Positions 16,531 through 26,259 of a DNA stretch of 64,000 bases are shown here, piece by piece. Every line of letters starts with the position of its first letter. Within the stretch, counting starts at the first letter, position 1. A program made the translations under genes and the position numbers. Source of the stretch: Marinobacter sp. C7 (GTDB lineage Bacteria; Pseudomonadota; Gammaproteobacteria; Pseudomonadales; Oleiphilaceae); assembly GCF_022343555.1 (NCBI RefSeq), contig NZ_JAKQZH010000002.1, positions 186,001 through 250,000 of the forward strand, given 5' to 3'. The notes beneath the pieces are model-generated. The model searched no databases and was not told the origin of the DNA. It worked only from the letters and a program-made list of their open reading frames with translations.

Positions 16531-17250
16531 ATGAACGATCGCTGGTACTGGCTGGCCGGCATCACACTGTCTGCGGCGTTGACCGCTCAGGTCCTGGCCA
16601 GTGACAACCCGCTGCCGCATTTCTCCCGGATCCAGTCGCTGGACGAAGGCTGGGAACCATTGCAGTTCCCCAAGATCAAGCAACACACCCGGTATGAACT
16701 CGTAACGGAGGATGGCCAACAGGTGGTCAGGGCGACCACGAACGGAGGCGCCTCGGGTCTCATTACCCGACTCAAGCTCGAGCCCGGCGGCAGTCTGAAC
16801 CTGACCTGGGAATGGAAAGTATCCAATGTATTCGAGGGTGGCAACGCCCGGGAGAAGTCCGGCGACGACTACCCTGCCCGGATCTACGTCGCCTTTGAAT
16901 TCCAGCCGGAGCGGGCCGGCTTCTTCGAACGCGCCAAACGCAAGGCGGTGGAGGTGTTGTTCGGCGAGACACTGCCCGGTAATGCCCTGAATTACATCTG
17001 GGCCAACCGGTTGCCCGAGGGTGAGTTCGTGGCCAATCCCTACACGGACAAGACCATGATGGTGGCAGTTGCCTCCGGCACCGATCGGGTTGGACAGTGG
17101 GTGCGGGTGGAGCGTGACATTGTGGCGGACTATCGCCAGGCCTTCGGCGAGCCACCACCACCGATCGTCGGCATCGCCATCATGTCCGATTCGGATAACA
17201 CCGGTGAGCAGGCCACCGCCTGGTACCGGGACCTCACGCTCACGCCCTGA
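16531..17250 (+). CDS. DUF3047 family secreted protein
   Basis: 239 residues from ATG 16531 with AAAAGGGG upstream. It has a cleavable signal peptide (cleavage probably after QVLA near residue 23). The body is a beta-rich DUF3047 domain with 'LTWEWKVSNVFEGGNAREKSGDDYPARIYVAFEF' type features and the final 'VGIAIMSDSDNTGEQATAWYRDL' strand, suggesting a carbohydrate-binding-like jelly roll in the periplasm. Function is not established for the family. It is divergent from nrdA and shares the regulatory gap. Confidence 0.85.
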   Translation: MNDRWYWLAGITLSAALTAQVLASDNPLPHFSRIQSLDEGWEPLQFPKIKQHTRYELVTEDGQQVVRATTNGGASGLITRLKLEPGGSLNLTWEWKVSNVFEGGNAREKSGDDYPARIYVAFEFQPERAGFFERAKRKAVEVLFGETLPGNALNYIWANRLPEGEFVANPYTDKTMMVAVASGTDRVGQWVRVERDIVADYRQAFGEPPPPIVGIAIMSDSDNTGEQATAWYRDLTLTP

Positions 17251-17267
17251 CCGGATCGGCGGTCAGG

Positions 17268-18104
17268 TCAGCGATAGGCTTCCGGGAAACCGGGAATGAC
17301 ATAGCTCCCGCTGTCGCGCGGCAGTGCCTGCAACTCGCCCCGCTGGACCAGCCGCAGGTAGGCATCATCGAACTCTTCCCGAAGAATCGCAGCCCGCGGG
17401 TTGGCCAGGGAGAACAGCCAGGCCGCGGTTCGGGAGCGAACTTCCGTTTCCCGGACCACGTTGTCAGAGGGTTGAGTGAGGATTTCCCGGACCGGCGCAC
17501 GGTAATCCAGCACGTAGTCGCCCCGCTGGCGTTTGAGCATATCGATGGCCGCCCGATGATTCGGAGCCTCGGTGACGACGATCTGGTCAGACTCGCGCAG
17601 CCATTCGATCAGCCCGGCGTAGGTGTAGCCCCCGATCACGATCACGGTCTTGCCGTTGAGATCGTCGAAATGGTTCAGGGGCGGGTTGCCGTCCAGGTAC
17701 CAGGCGCTGAGCTGCACGGTCATCGGCTGCGCCCAGCTTTCCAGGACTTCGCCTTCCAGCTGGGGAATGTCGGTCAGGCCCGGCCAGGCATCGACCGTGC
17801 CATTTTTCAGGTACAGATAGATCCGGCTGATCGGCAGGAACAGGAATTCAGGCTGGTAACCGGCCTCTTCCACAACCTTGCGGGTCATGTCGATGATCAG
17901 GCCGGAGGCTTCGCCGGAATCATTATGATGGGCAATGGGCGGGAATTCGTTGTAGGCGATCCGGAGCACCCGGCCTGGATCAGGATCCCCGGCCCACGCC
18001 GACGAGGCGGCGTTGGCCAGCAGCACCAAGGCCACCCAGACATAAAATCGGACCGGTAACCGAACGTCTCCGTCTCCGGAAAACAACCTCGCGTGACGAA
18101 TCAT
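17268..18104 (-). CDS. Periplasmic solute-binding protein, family 3 type
   Basis: 278 residues with signal peptide (cleavage near SSAWA, about residue 38). It shows the bacterial extracellular solute-binding fold: 'LRIAYNEFPPIAHHNDSGEASGLIIDM' opening strand-loop and 'GKTVIVIGGYTYAGL' second lobe. No permease or ATPase gene is adjacent, so it may be an orphan binding protein or a sensor-associated one, as often found in marine gammaproteobacteria. Ligand unknown, probably an amino acid or small organic acid. Confidence 0.8.
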   Translation of the reverse strand: MIRHARLFSGDGDVRLPVRFYVWVALVLLANAASSAWAGDPDPGRVLRIAYNEFPPIAHHNDSGEASGLIIDMTRKVVEEAGYQPEFLFLPISRIYLYLKNGTVDAWPGLTDIPQLEGEVLESWAQPMTVQLSAWYLDGNPPLNHFDDLNGKTVIVIGGYTYAGLIEWLRESDQIVVTEAPNHRAAIDMLKRQRGDYVLDYRAPVREILTQPSDNVVRETEVRSRTAAWLFSLANPRAAILREEFDDAYLRLVQRGELQALPRDSGSYVIPGFPEAYR

Positions 18105-18192
18105 GATCTCCAGTTCTGCAGCTTTGCCTTCCGGTTAGATTACCAGAACTTTCGGCGTCTGCACTGACCACCGGCTCACTTCGAGCAACGTG

Positions 18193-19698
18193 TCAGATAT
18201 GGAACACCACGAAGTACAGGCCGATCCCACCCATCACGAGGGTGTACGGCAGCGCCATCCATACCATCCGACCGTAGGAGAGCCGAACCAACGGAGCAAT
18301 CGCGGAAGTCAGCAGGAACAGGAAGGCGGCCTGCCCGTTCGGGGTGGCCACACTGGGCAGGTTGGTGCCGGTGTTGATGGCCACGGCCAGGTCCTGGAAG
18401 TGCGCGACACTGATGGCGCCGGCATCCAGGGCCTGCTTGACCTCACTGATGTAGACCGTAGCCACGAACACGTTGTCGCTGATCATGGAGAGCAAACCGT
18501 TGGCCAGGAAGAACATCCCCGGCTGTTCGCTTTGCGGCAGCGAAAGTACGTAGTCGATGATCGGTTTGAACAGGTGCTGCTCGTGGATGACGGCAACCAC
18601 GGCAAAAAACACGACCAGCAGCGAGGTGAACGGCAGGGACTCCTGAAAGGCCTTGCCGATCTGGTGCTCATCGGTGATGCCGGTAAAGGAGGTGACCAGG
18701 ATAATCACCAGCAGGCCGATCAGCCCCACCTCCGCGAGGTGCAAAGCCAGACCAACGACCAGGACGGCCGCGGCAAAAGCCTGTACCCAGAGCGCGGCCT
18801 GATCGGCCTTGGTGCGCTTTTTACGCTCGTTATCGGCAAACTCTTCCAGCACCCGGCGAACCGGCTTGGGCAGGCGGCCACCGTAGCCAAACCAGCGCAG
18901 TTTCTCCAGAGCCCAGCAGGTAGCCAGGCCACCTGCCAGCACCGGCAGGGTGACCGGTGCCATGCTCAGGAAAAAGCTGGAAAAATCCCAGCCCACCACC
19001 TTGGCGATCAGCAGATTCTGGGGCTCCCCGACCATGGTGGTCACGCCACCCAGCGCGGTGCCCACGGCGCCGTGCATCAGCAGGCTGCGCAGAAATGCCC
19101 GGAAGTTCTCGAGGTCTTCCCGGTGCAGTTCGATCACCTCATCGTCACTGTTGGCGTTGTGATCGGAGTGGTGGTATCCCTTGCCGGAGGCCACCTTGTG
19201 ATAAACGGAATAAAAACCCACGGCCACGGAAATGATGACAGCGGTGACGGTTAGGGCGTCCAGGAACGCCGACAGCACCGCCGCGGCAACGCAGAACAGC
19301 ATGGACAACGCCGATTTTGACCGGACCCCCACCAGAATCTGGGTGAAGGTGACCAGCAGCAGTTCCTTCATGAAGTAGATGCCCGCCACCATGAACATGA
19401 GCAGCAGGATCACCGGGAAGTTGGTGAGCACTTCCAGATACACCGCATCCGGCGTCGTCAGCCCGATCAACAGGGCCTCCACCGCCAGCAACCCGCCCGG
19501 CAACAAGGGATAGCATTTCAGCGCCATGGCCAGGGTGAAAATGAACTCGCCGATCAGCAGCCAGCCCGCTACACCCGGCCCAAGCACGTACATCACAATC
19601 GGGTTGGCAATCAGGAACAGCAGAATGACCTGTTTGTACCAGACAGGCGCCTTGCCAAGGAAATTGTGGGTAAAGCCGGAAAAAACAGTCGTGGGCAT
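18193..19698 (-). CDS. nhaB: Na+/H+ antiporter NhaB
   Basis: 501 residues with about 12 membrane helices. N-terminal '[21 protein letters not shown]', the conserved '[24 protein letters not shown]' and '[20 protein letters not shown]' segments, and the terminal '[21 protein letters not shown]' are characteristic of NhaB in the ion transporter superfamily. It exports Na+ in exchange for protons at the inner membrane, fitting a marine organism. The upstream gap contains repeated GACCGCATTT motifs. Confidence 0.93.
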   Translation of the reverse strand: MPTTVFSGFTHNFLGKAPVWYKQVILLFLIANPIVMYVLGPGVAGWLLIGEFIFTLAMALKCYPLLPGGLLAVEALLIGLTTPDAVYLEVLTNFPVILLLMFMVAGIYFMKELLLVTFTQILVGVRSKSALSMLFCVAAAVLSAFLDALTVTAVIISVAVGFYSVYHKVASGKGYHHSDHNANSDDEVIELHREDLENFRAFLRSLLMHGAVGTALGGVTTMVGEPQNLLIAKVVGWDFSSFFLSMAPVTLPVLAGGLATCWALEKLRWFGYGGRLPKPVRRVLEEFADNERKKRTKADQAALWVQAFAAAVLVVGLALHLAEVGLIGLLVIILVTSFTGITDEHQIGKAFQESLPFTSLLVVFFAVVAVIHEQHLFKPIIDYVLSLPQSEQPGMFFLANGLLSMISDNVFVATVYISEVKQALDAGAISVAHFQDLAVAINTGTNLPSVATPNGQAAFLFLLTSAIAPLVRLSYGRMVWMALPYTLVMGGIGLYFVVFHI

Positions 19699-19800
19699 TG
19701 CAGAAATCTTCTGAAAAACGGGTTATTGGAATTATGTGGCGGCAAGCCCGAATGTTCCTTGATATTTATGCACCGGGGTATGCTCCAAAGGTACATTTAA

Positions 19801-19933
19801 CGACCGCATTTGGTCTTAATAACAACAAGAAAGGCTGAGGGTGCTCGCCGACCTCAAAAATTTTCGTAATATTACTAAATAGTGCCGGATTGGGCGACCG
19901 CATTTTAACCGATTTACGGCCAAATGCGGTCGC
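19801..19933. repeat. Repeated CGACCGCATTT motif and 12-bp hairpin upstream of nhaB
   Basis: CGACCGCATTTGG occurs at 19801 (plus) and again on the minus strand at 19921-19933. CGACCGCATTTTA occurs at 19895. The last two form a perfect 12-bp stem (19894-19905 with 19922-19933). The gap lies between the 3' end of gcdH and the start of nhaB, both on the minus strand. No U-run follows the stem on either strand, so an operator for nhaB or an mRNA 3'-end stabilising stem for gcdH is as likely as a terminator. Confidence 0.5.
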
Positions 19934-19960
19934 TTTCTGAAAAAATGATAAAAAAACGGG

Positions 19961-21142
19961 TCAGAAGAAGGCCTGGATGCCCGTCTGGGCTCGGCCCAGA
20001 ATCAGCGCATGCACGTCGTGGGTCCCCTCGTAGGTGTTCACCACTTCGAGGTTCACCAGATGGCGCGCCACACCGAACTCATCACTGATGCCGTTGCCAC
20101 CGAGCATGTCCCGGGCCAACCGGGCAATGTCCAGGGCCTTGCCACAGGAATTCCGCTTCATGATGGAGGTGATTTCCACCGCCGCCGTGCCTTCGTCCTT
20201 CATGCGCCCGAGGCGCAGGCACCCCTGCAGAGCCAGGGTAATGTCGGTCTGCATGTCCGCCAGCTTCTTCTGGATCAGCTGGTTGGCCGCCAGCGGCCGA
20301 CCGAACTGCTTGCGATCCAGCACATACTGGCGGGCGGTGTGCCAGCAGTCCTCAGCGGCGCCAAGGGCACCCCAGGAAATGCCATAACGGGCCGAGTTTA
20401 GGCAGGTGAACGGGCCCTTCAGCCCCCGCACGTCCGGGAAAGCGTTTTCTTCCGGCACAAACACACCGTCCATCACAATCTCGCCAGTGATCGAGGCTCG
20501 CAGGCCGACCTTGCCATGGATCGCCGGCGCACTCAGGCCTTCCCAACCCTTCTCGAGCACAAAGCCGCGGATCGCGCCGTCGTCGTCCTTGGCCCAGACC
20601 ACGAACACGTCGGCGATCGGGCTGTTGGTGATCCACATCTTGCTGCCGGTCAGGCGGTAACCGCCGTCCACCTTCCGGGCACGGGTCGCCATGCTGCCGG
20701 GGTCGGAACCGTGATCCGGCTCGGTCAGGCCGAAGCAGCCGATCCACTCACCGGAAGCCAGTTTCGGCAGGTACTTCTGGCGGGTTTCCTCGTTGCCGAA
20801 TTCGTAGATGGGCACCATCACCAGGGACGACTGCACACTCATCATGGACCGGTATCCGGAGTCCACGCGCTCCACTTCCCGGGCGATCAGGCCGTAACAC
20901 ACGTAGTTCAAGCCACTGCCGCCGTATTGCTCAGGAATGGTGCAGCCCAGCAGGCCGGTCTCACCCATTTCCCGGAAAATCGCCGGATCGGTCTGTTCGT
21001 TGCGGAAGGCTTCCAGCACCCGGGGCCGGAGCTTGCTCTCGGCAAACTGGCGGGCGCTGTCACGCACCATGCGCTCTTCTTCAGTCAGCTGCTGGTCCAG
21101 CAACAGGGGGTCTTCCCAGTTGAAACTTGCTTGGTTGGCCAT
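19961..21142 (-). CDS. gcdH: Glutaryl-CoA dehydrogenase
   Basis: 393 residues from ATG 21142 ([20 protein letters not shown]...) with GGAGA upstream; the longer frame to 21259 is rejected. The N-terminal signature, '[13 protein letters not shown]', '[19 protein letters not shown]' and the catalytic-Glu motif '[17 protein letters not shown]' are those of glutaryl-CoA dehydrogenase. It converts glutaryl-CoA to crotonyl-CoA and CO2, passing electrons to ETF. Position at the end of the badK-pimCD operon fits the last step of pimeloyl-CoA breakdown. Confidence 0.93.
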   Translation of the reverse strand: MANQASFNWEDPLLLDQQLTEEERMVRDSARQFAESKLRPRVLEAFRNEQTDPAIFREMGETGLLGCTIPEQYGGSGLNYVCYGLIAREVERVDSGYRSMMSVQSSLVMVPIYEFGNEETRQKYLPKLASGEWIGCFGLTEPDHGSDPGSMATRARKVDGGYRLTGSKMWITNSPIADVFVVWAKDDDGAIRGFVLEKGWEGLSAPAIHGKVGLRASITGEIVMDGVFVPEENAFPDVRGLKGPFTCLNSARYGISWGALGAAEDCWHTARQYVLDRKQFGRPLAANQLIQKKLADMQTDITLALQGCLRLGRMKDEGTAAVEITSIMKRNSCGKALDIARLARDMLGGNGISDEFGVARHLVNLEVVNTYEGTHDVHALILGRAQTGIQAFF

Positions 21143-21185
21143 GTTGGTTGTCTCCGTTTGTTGATCCTGTCTTGATGGCTGGCTG

Positions 21186-22340
21186 TCAGGCCACCTGCCG
21201 TGAAGCCTGCCGGGGTAATTCCAGCAGAGCCGAATACTGTCCGAGGTGGAAATCGTCATCCCCGAACTGGTGGGTGAGCATCACCAGACGCTTGGCGTGG
21301 TGTGCCAGTGAGTATTCCCAGGTCATGCCAATGCCCCCATGCAACTGTATGGATTGCTCTGCAATCAACTCTGACGCCCGGGCGACGACAAATTTGGCGG
21401 CTGCCAGCCGGCGGCTGCGCTCGCTCGAATCCGGGTCGTCTGCCACGCATGCCGCCAGAATGGTCATGGAGCGGGCCAGCTCCAGCTCTCCCCGCATTTC
21501 CGCCATCCGGTGCTGCAGGGCCTGGAAACGGCCAATCGGCGAGCCGAACTGCTGGCGGGTTTTCAGGTACTCCAGAGTCAGACGGAAGGCTTCTTCCATA
21601 CTGCCCAGCGCCTCGGCGCACTGCGCCGCCAAAGCCCGGCCGCGCTGGTAGGCCAGAGCCGGCCCTGCCTTGCCCGCGGGGCCGATCAGAGCATCCGCCT
21701 CAACGTAGACGCCGGAGAGCTCCAGATCACAGGCCTTGGGGCCGTCAATGCAGGGGTAGCCGGTGCGAGAGACTCCCTCCGCTGCCGGGTCCAGCAAAAA
21801 CAGGCTGACCCCGTCTCCGTCACTCATTCGGGCGGTTACCAGAATAGTGTGGGCAAGCTCGCCCCCGATAACCACTCGTTTGTGACCACTCAGACGCCAG
21901 CCCCGCTCACAGGGAACGGCGGTGCATTCGCTGGCCTCCGGATGGAAGTGGGTGCCCGCTTCTTCGTCCGCCACCGCCAGCAACTGTTCACCCGATGCCA
22001 CCGACGGCAGGATTTGCTGCCGCTGCTCCAGGGAGCCAAGCTGCTGGATCAGGCCGGCCGCGTATACCTGTGAATGCAGGTAAGGTTCGAGGCACAGGCC
22101 ACGCCCAAGTTCCTTCATCACCAGCATGTTCTCGACGCCGGTGCCGCCAAAACCTTCATAGTCCGTCGCAATCGGTACGGAGGTGATGCCGAGCTCCGAC
22201 AACTGCCGCCAGAAATCGGGACTGTACCCCTGGGGACTCTGGTAAAAACCCTCTCTCTGCTCAAAGCCATAGGTGTTTCGGACCAGACGCTCAACGGTGT
22301 CCGCCAGCATCTGTTGCTCTTCATTCAATTCAAAATTCAT
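21186..22340 (-). CDS. pimD: Acyl-CoA dehydrogenase, pimeloyl-CoA dehydrogenase small-subunit type
   Basis: 384 residues with GGAGG ribosome site. Acyl-CoA dehydrogenase fold: N-terminal helical domain, '[17 protein letters not shown]', and C-terminal '[21 protein letters not shown]'. The usual Glu base motif is absent, as in small subunits of heteromeric dehydrogenases. It starts 9 bp after pimC, typical of the pimCD pair that oxidises pimeloyl-CoA (and other dicarboxyl-CoAs) in Rhodopseudomonas-type pathways. The assignment rests on gene context as well as sequence. Confidence 0.82.
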   Translation of the reverse strand: MNFELNEEQQMLADTVERLVRNTYGFEQREGFYQSPQGYSPDFWRQLSELGITSVPIATDYEGFGGTGVENMLVMKELGRGLCLEPYLHSQVYAAGLIQQLGSLEQRQQILPSVASGEQLLAVADEEAGTHFHPEASECTAVPCERGWRLSGHKRVVIGGELAHTILVTARMSDGDGVSLFLLDPAAEGVSRTGYPCIDGPKACDLELSGVYVEADALIGPAGKAGPALAYQRGRALAAQCAEALGSMEEAFRLTLEYLKTRQQFGSPIGRFQALQHRMAEMRGELELARSMTILAACVADDPDSSERSRRLAAAKFVVARASELIAEQSIQLHGGIGMTWEYSLAHHAKRLVMLTHQFGDDDFHLGQYSALLELPRQASRQVA

Positions 22341-22349
22341 GGCGCCCTC

Positions 22350-23546
22350 CTACAGCTCCAGAACCTGCTTGGCGATAATGTTCTTCTGAATTTCGTTGGA
22401 CCCGCCGTAGATCGACAACTTACGCAGATTGAAATACTGGCTCGCCGGGGAAGCACTGTAATCCCGGTACAACGGCTCGCCCCCAAAATCCGGTTCCAGC
22501 TCGGGCTCCAGGAACGGCAGTGCATTGGGTCCGAGCGCCTTGCGCATCAAACCACTGATCGCCTGCCGGATCTCGGAGCCCTGGATCTTCAGCAACGAAC
22601 TCTCGGCGCCCGGCACGCCGCCGTCGCGGGTGGCGGCCAGAATCCGCAGGGTGCTCATTTCCACCGCCATCAGGCGCATTTCCACCTCGGCAATACGGGC
22701 ACGGAAAAGTGGGTCGTCAATCAGTGGCCGTCCGGCCACGGTCTCGGCGCTGGCAATGTCCTTCAGATGCGCCAGAGCCGCTTTGGAGAGTCCGATGCCG
22801 GCCTGACCGGTGCGTTCGTGAGTGAGCAGGTACTTGGCACAAGTCCAGCCCTTGTTCTCCTCGCCCACCAGGTTTTCCACCGGCACCCGGACATTGTCGA
22901 AGAACACTTCGTTGACCTCGTGTTCACCATCAAGGGTGATAATCGGACGCACGGTGATGCCAGGCGTATCCATGTCGATCAGCAGGAAGGAAATGCCCTC
23001 CTGCTTCTTGGCTGCAGGATCGGTGCGCACCAGGCAGAAAATGCGGTTGGCGTGCTGGCCCAGAGTGGTCCACGTCTTCTGGCCGTTAACCACATAAAAA
23101 TCACCATCACGCTCGGCCCGGGTTTTCAGGGAAGCCAGGTCCGAACCGGCGCCGGGCTCGGAATAGCCCTGGCACCACCAGTCCTCACTGGACAGGATCC
23201 GGGGCAGGTAAAACTCCTTTTGCGCCGGGGTACCGAACCTGATGATCACCGGCGCCACCATGTTCACGCCAAAGGCCACCAATCGTGGCGCACCGGCCGC
23301 CGCGCATTCCTCGTCAAAGATGTGCTTCTGCACCACGGACCAGCCAGTGCCGCCATACTCCACCGGCCAGTTAACGGCATACCAGCCCTGCTTGTTGAGG
23401 ATCTTCTGCCAGCGCTGGTGATCCTCTTTGGAGAGTCGGCGTCCCAGACGGACTTTCCCGGCAATATCAGCCGGCAGATTCTGTTCGAGAAAGGCCCGTA
23501 CCTCACTGCGGAAAGCCAGCTCTTCGGGGGTGAAATGAATATCCAT
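22350..23546 (-). CDS. pimC: Acyl-CoA dehydrogenase, pimeloyl-CoA dehydrogenase large-subunit type
   Basis: 398 residues from ATG 23546 (MDIHFTPEELAFRSEVRAFL...). 'WCQGYSEPGAGSDLASLKTRAERDGD' and 'NGQKTWTTLGQHANRIFCLVRTDP' are the FAD/substrate signatures of the long acyl-CoA dehydrogenase group that includes PimC. C-terminal 'KLSIYGGSNEIQKNIIAKQVLEL' has Gly where short-chain enzymes have the catalytic Glu, as in this group. Together with pimD it would form a heteromeric dehydrogenase starting beta-oxidation of pimeloyl-CoA. Confidence 0.84.
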   Translation of the reverse strand: MDIHFTPEELAFRSEVRAFLEQNLPADIAGKVRLGRRLSKEDHQRWQKILNKQGWYAVNWPVEYGGTGWSVVQKHIFDEECAAAGAPRLVAFGVNMVAPVIIRFGTPAQKEFYLPRILSSEDWWCQGYSEPGAGSDLASLKTRAERDGDFYVVNGQKTWTTLGQHANRIFCLVRTDPAAKKQEGISFLLIDMDTPGITVRPIITLDGEHEVNEVFFDNVRVPVENLVGEENKGWTCAKYLLTHERTGQAGIGLSKAALAHLKDIASAETVAGRPLIDDPLFRARIAEVEMRLMAVEMSTLRILAATRDGGVPGAESSLLKIQGSEIRQAISGLMRKALGPNALPFLEPELEPDFGGEPLYRDYSASPASQYFNLRKLSIYGGSNEIQKNIIAKQVLEL

Positions 23547-23569
23547 AATCGCTCCTGAGCTTTTAAAGG

Positions 23570-24346
23570 TTACCGGTGCTTCCACTCGGGCTGACGTTTT
23601 TCGAGAAAGGCGGTCATTCCCTCGTTGCGATCCTCGCTGGCAAAACTGGACCACAGCAGGCGGCGCTCGTATTCCACCCCGGCACGCAGGGTGGTCTCGA
23701 AGGCCTGGTTCACGGCCTCTTTGTTGATCATGGTGGCCATCTGCGAGTAACCGGCGATGTCATTTGCCACGGCCAGCGCCTCCTCCAGCAGCCGCTCCGC
23801 CGGCACGATCCGACTCACCAGGCCACTGCGGTCGGCTTCTTCCGCATCCATCATCCGCCCGGTCAGGCACAGGTCCATGGTCTTGGCCTTGCCAATGGCC
23901 CGGGCCAGGCGCTGGGTGCCCCCGGCCCCGGGCAGGGTGCCAATCTTCACCTCCGGCTGGCCGAAACGCGCGTTATCGGCCGCGATCAGCAGATCACACA
24001 TCATCGCCAGCTCACAGCCGCCCCCCAGTGCCAGGCCGGCCACTGCCGCTATCACCGGCTTGCGGCAACGGCTCACGGTTTCCCAGTTCGCCGAGATGAA
24101 GCGCTCCCGGTAGGCCCGGGAGAAATCCAGGGCATGGACTTCGGAAATGTCCGCACCGGCAGCAAACGCCTTGTCATTGCCGGTGATGACGATGGCGCGG
24201 ATGGCGTTATCCGCTTCGAGGGTTTCCAGAGCCGACGTCAGTTCGTTCATCAGTTCATTGTTCAGCGCGTTGTGCACCTTCGGCCGGTTGAGCCGGATGA
24301 GGGCCACGGCTTCATGCTTTTCAAGCAATATGTTGCTGTACTCCAT
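23570..24346 (-). CDS. badK: Cyclohex-1-ene-1-carboxyl-CoA hydratase-type enoyl-CoA hydratase
   Basis: 258 residues from ATG 24346 ([10 protein letters not shown]...), chosen over the upstream ATG and GTG because GGAG lies six bases before it. Crotonase fold with '[17 protein letters not shown]' and '[21 protein letters not shown]' oxyanion loops, and both catalytic Glu regions ('[20 protein letters not shown]'). It heads the minus-strand operon, divergent from aliA, so the step between cyclohexene-carboxyl-CoA and the 2-hydroxy compound is the likely reaction; it could also serve in pimeloyl-CoA beta-oxidation. Confidence 0.85.
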   Translation of the reverse strand: MEYSNILLEKHEAVALIRLNRPKVHNALNNELMNELTSALETLEADNAIRAIVITGNDKAFAAGADISEVHALDFSRAYRERFISANWETVSRCRKPVIAAVAGLALGGGCELAMMCDLLIAADNARFGQPEVKIGTLPGAGGTQRLARAIGKAKTMDLCLTGRMMDAEEADRSGLVSRIVPAERLLEEALAVANDIAGYSQMATMINKEAVNQAFETTLRAGVEYERRLLWSSFASEDRNEGMTAFLEKRQPEWKHR

Positions 24347-24421
24347 AACCATCTCCACTAAGAGGCGATTTCTTATTCCTTTCTTATAAATGCTTCGATG
24401 TTGATGCCTCCGACTGAAAAA

Positions 24422-24484
24422 AGACTACACCCGAATATTTTTTAAGGCAACATGTTGACATATTATTTTGAGAAGGCGTATGTT
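24422..24484. promoter_or_regulatory. Divergent badK/aliA promoters with shared palindromic operator
   Basis: The perfect palindrome CAACATGTTG (24448-24457) overlaps the -35 boxes of both divergent promoters. For aliA: TTGACA (24455-24460), 18-bp spacer, TATGTT (24479-24484). For badK on the minus strand: TTGCCT (24445-24450), 17-bp spacer, TAGTCT (24422-24427). This is the geometry expected for one repressor, probably the BadR-type MarR protein encoded at 29123, silencing both operons until a CoA thioester inducer appears. The palindrome is short and the operator assignment is inference. Confidence 0.5.
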
Positions 24485-24561
24485 GAAACTGACAAGGCAA
24501 CGACCCGCTTTTTAGGTCAGACCTCCCAACAACAACAAACCGGACACAACAGGTGAATCAG

Positions 24562-26226
24562 ATGGATACAGGCATCACTCTCAATCCGGAACGCCGTGCC
24601 GCCATGGTGGAAACCGGCGCATGGAACGATAAGCTCATTACCGACTACCTCGATCAGGCCGTGGCGAGTACCCCGGACCGGGAGGCCATCGTCGGCTACC
24701 AGGTCACCAACGATACCCGCACCGCCCTGACCTATCGGGAACTCAATGACAGGGTCACTCGCATGGCGGCGGGTCTGGCGGCCATGGGCATCGGGAAAGG
24801 CGATGTGGTGGCCTGCCAGCTGCCGAACTGGTGGCACACCACCGCTCTGCACCTGGCCTGCATGCGCATCGGCGCCATCCTCAACCCGCTGATGCCTATT
24901 TTCCGGGAGCGCGAACTGCGCTTCATGCTTGCCCACGGTGACGCCAAACTGCTGGTCATCCCCAAGGTCTTCCGCAACTTCGATTACGAAGCCATGGTCG
25001 ATGGCATCCGCTCCGAACTGCCGAAACTGGAAACCCTGCTGGTGATCGGTGGTGAGGGCGAGCGCAGCTTTGAACACCGACTGCTGGAAACCCCCTGGGA
25101 AGAGAAACAGGACACCGCGGCGCTCTTCGCGGAGCGCAAACTGACCGCGGACGACGTCATCCAGATCCTCTACACCTCCGGCACCACCGGCGAACCCAAG
25201 GGGGTCATGCACACTTCCAACACGCTGTTCTCCAATGTGCGCCCCTATGCCGACCGTCTGCATCTGACTTCCGGCGACAAGATCCTAATGGCCTCGCCCC
25301 TGGCCCATCAGACCGGCTTTCTTTATGGCGTGATGATGCCGGTTTATCTCGGCACCACCGCGATCCTCCAGGACATCTGGGATGCCGACTATGTCTGCAA
25401 GGTGATCGCGGCCGAGAAGCCTGCTTTCACGATGGCCTCCACCCCGTTCCTGGCCGATCTGGTGAAAACCGCGCCCCGGCACGAGGGCGAACTCGACTCT
25501 TTGCGCATCTTCGTCTCGGCCGGTGCGCCTATTCCCACCGCCGTGGTCGAACAGGCGAGCAAGACCCTGAAAGCCAAAATCGTCTCCGCCTGGGGCATGA
25601 CCGAAAACGGCGCCGTCACCATGACCTGCCCGGAAGATCCGGCCGAACGTGCCAGCCAGTCTGACGGCAAGGTCCTGCCCTGGATGGAAATCAAGGTCAC
25701 CGACTTCAAGGGCAACGAACTGCCGGCCGGCGAAGAAGGCAACCTGCTGGTTCGGGGAGCGAGCCTGTTTGTCGGCTACCTCAAGCGCCCGGAACTCTAT
25801 GGCGTCGATGAGGCCGGCTGGTTCAGCACCGGCGATCTGGCCCGCATGGACGAGAACGGTTACATCCGCATCACCGGCCGCACCAAGGACGTGGTCATCC
25901 GGGGCGGCGAGAACATTCCGGTCGTCGAGGTGGAGAACCTGCTCTACAAGTATCCGGGCATCGCCGATGTGGCCCTGGTGGGCTGTCCGGATGACCGATT
26001 GGGCGAGCGGGTCTGTGCCTACGTCACCCTTGACGAGAACGCTACCGATCTGACCCTGAATGACGTCAAGGATTACCTGATGGAACAGAAGCTTTCCAAG
26101 AGCTATCTGCCGGAATACCTGGAGGTCATCGAGGCCATGCCCCGTACCGCCTCCGGCAAGATCCAGAAATTCAAGCTGCGCGAGCAAGCCAAAGAGGTTC
26201 GCCTGGACCCGGCCAAACGCGGCTGA
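24562..26226 (+). CDS. aliA: Cyclohexanecarboxylate-CoA ligase
   Basis: 554 residues from ATG 24562 after AGGTGA. ANL-superfamily adenylate-forming enzyme: P-loop 'YTSGTTGEPKGVMHT' (around residue 208), 'SAWGMTENGAVT' A5 motif, 'GWFSTGDLARMDENGYIRITGRTKDVV' hinge and the C-terminal catalytic Lys in 'ASGKIQKFKLRE'. It activates a carboxylate with ATP and CoA. Sequence type and the following badH, badI and aliB genes identify cyclohexanecarboxylate as the likely substrate. First gene of the plus-strand operon. Confidence 0.88.
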   Translation: MDTGITLNPERRAAMVETGAWNDKLITDYLDQAVASTPDREAIVGYQVTNDTRTALTYRELNDRVTRMAAGLAAMGIGKGDVVACQLPNWWHTTALHLACMRIGAILNPLMPIFRERELRFMLAHGDAKLLVIPKVFRNFDYEAMVDGIRSELPKLETLLVIGGEGERSFEHRLLETPWEEKQDTAALFAERKLTADDVIQILYTSGTTGEPKGVMHTSNTLFSNVRPYADRLHLTSGDKILMASPLAHQTGFLYGVMMPVYLGTTAILQDIWDADYVCKVIAAEKPAFTMASTPFLADLVKTAPRHEGELDSLRIFVSAGAPIPTAVVEQASKTLKAKIVSAWGMTENGAVTMTCPEDPAERASQSDGKVLPWMEIKVTDFKGNELPAGEEGNLLVRGASLFVGYLKRPELYGVDEAGWFSTGDLARMDENGYIRITGRTKDVVIRGGENIPVVEVENLLYKYPGIADVALVGCPDDRLGERVCAYVTLDENATDLTLNDVKDYLMEQKLSKSYLPEYLEVIEAMPRTASGKIQKFKLREQAKEVRLDPAKRG

Positions 26227-26259
26227 TTCATTCATCAAAAACAACAGGAGACAAGCATC

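Noticed and set aside
19894..19933. Intrinsic terminator for gcdH
   Set aside because: The 12-bp stem is perfect but is not followed by a U-run on the minus strand; the motif is repeated nearby, which favours another role.
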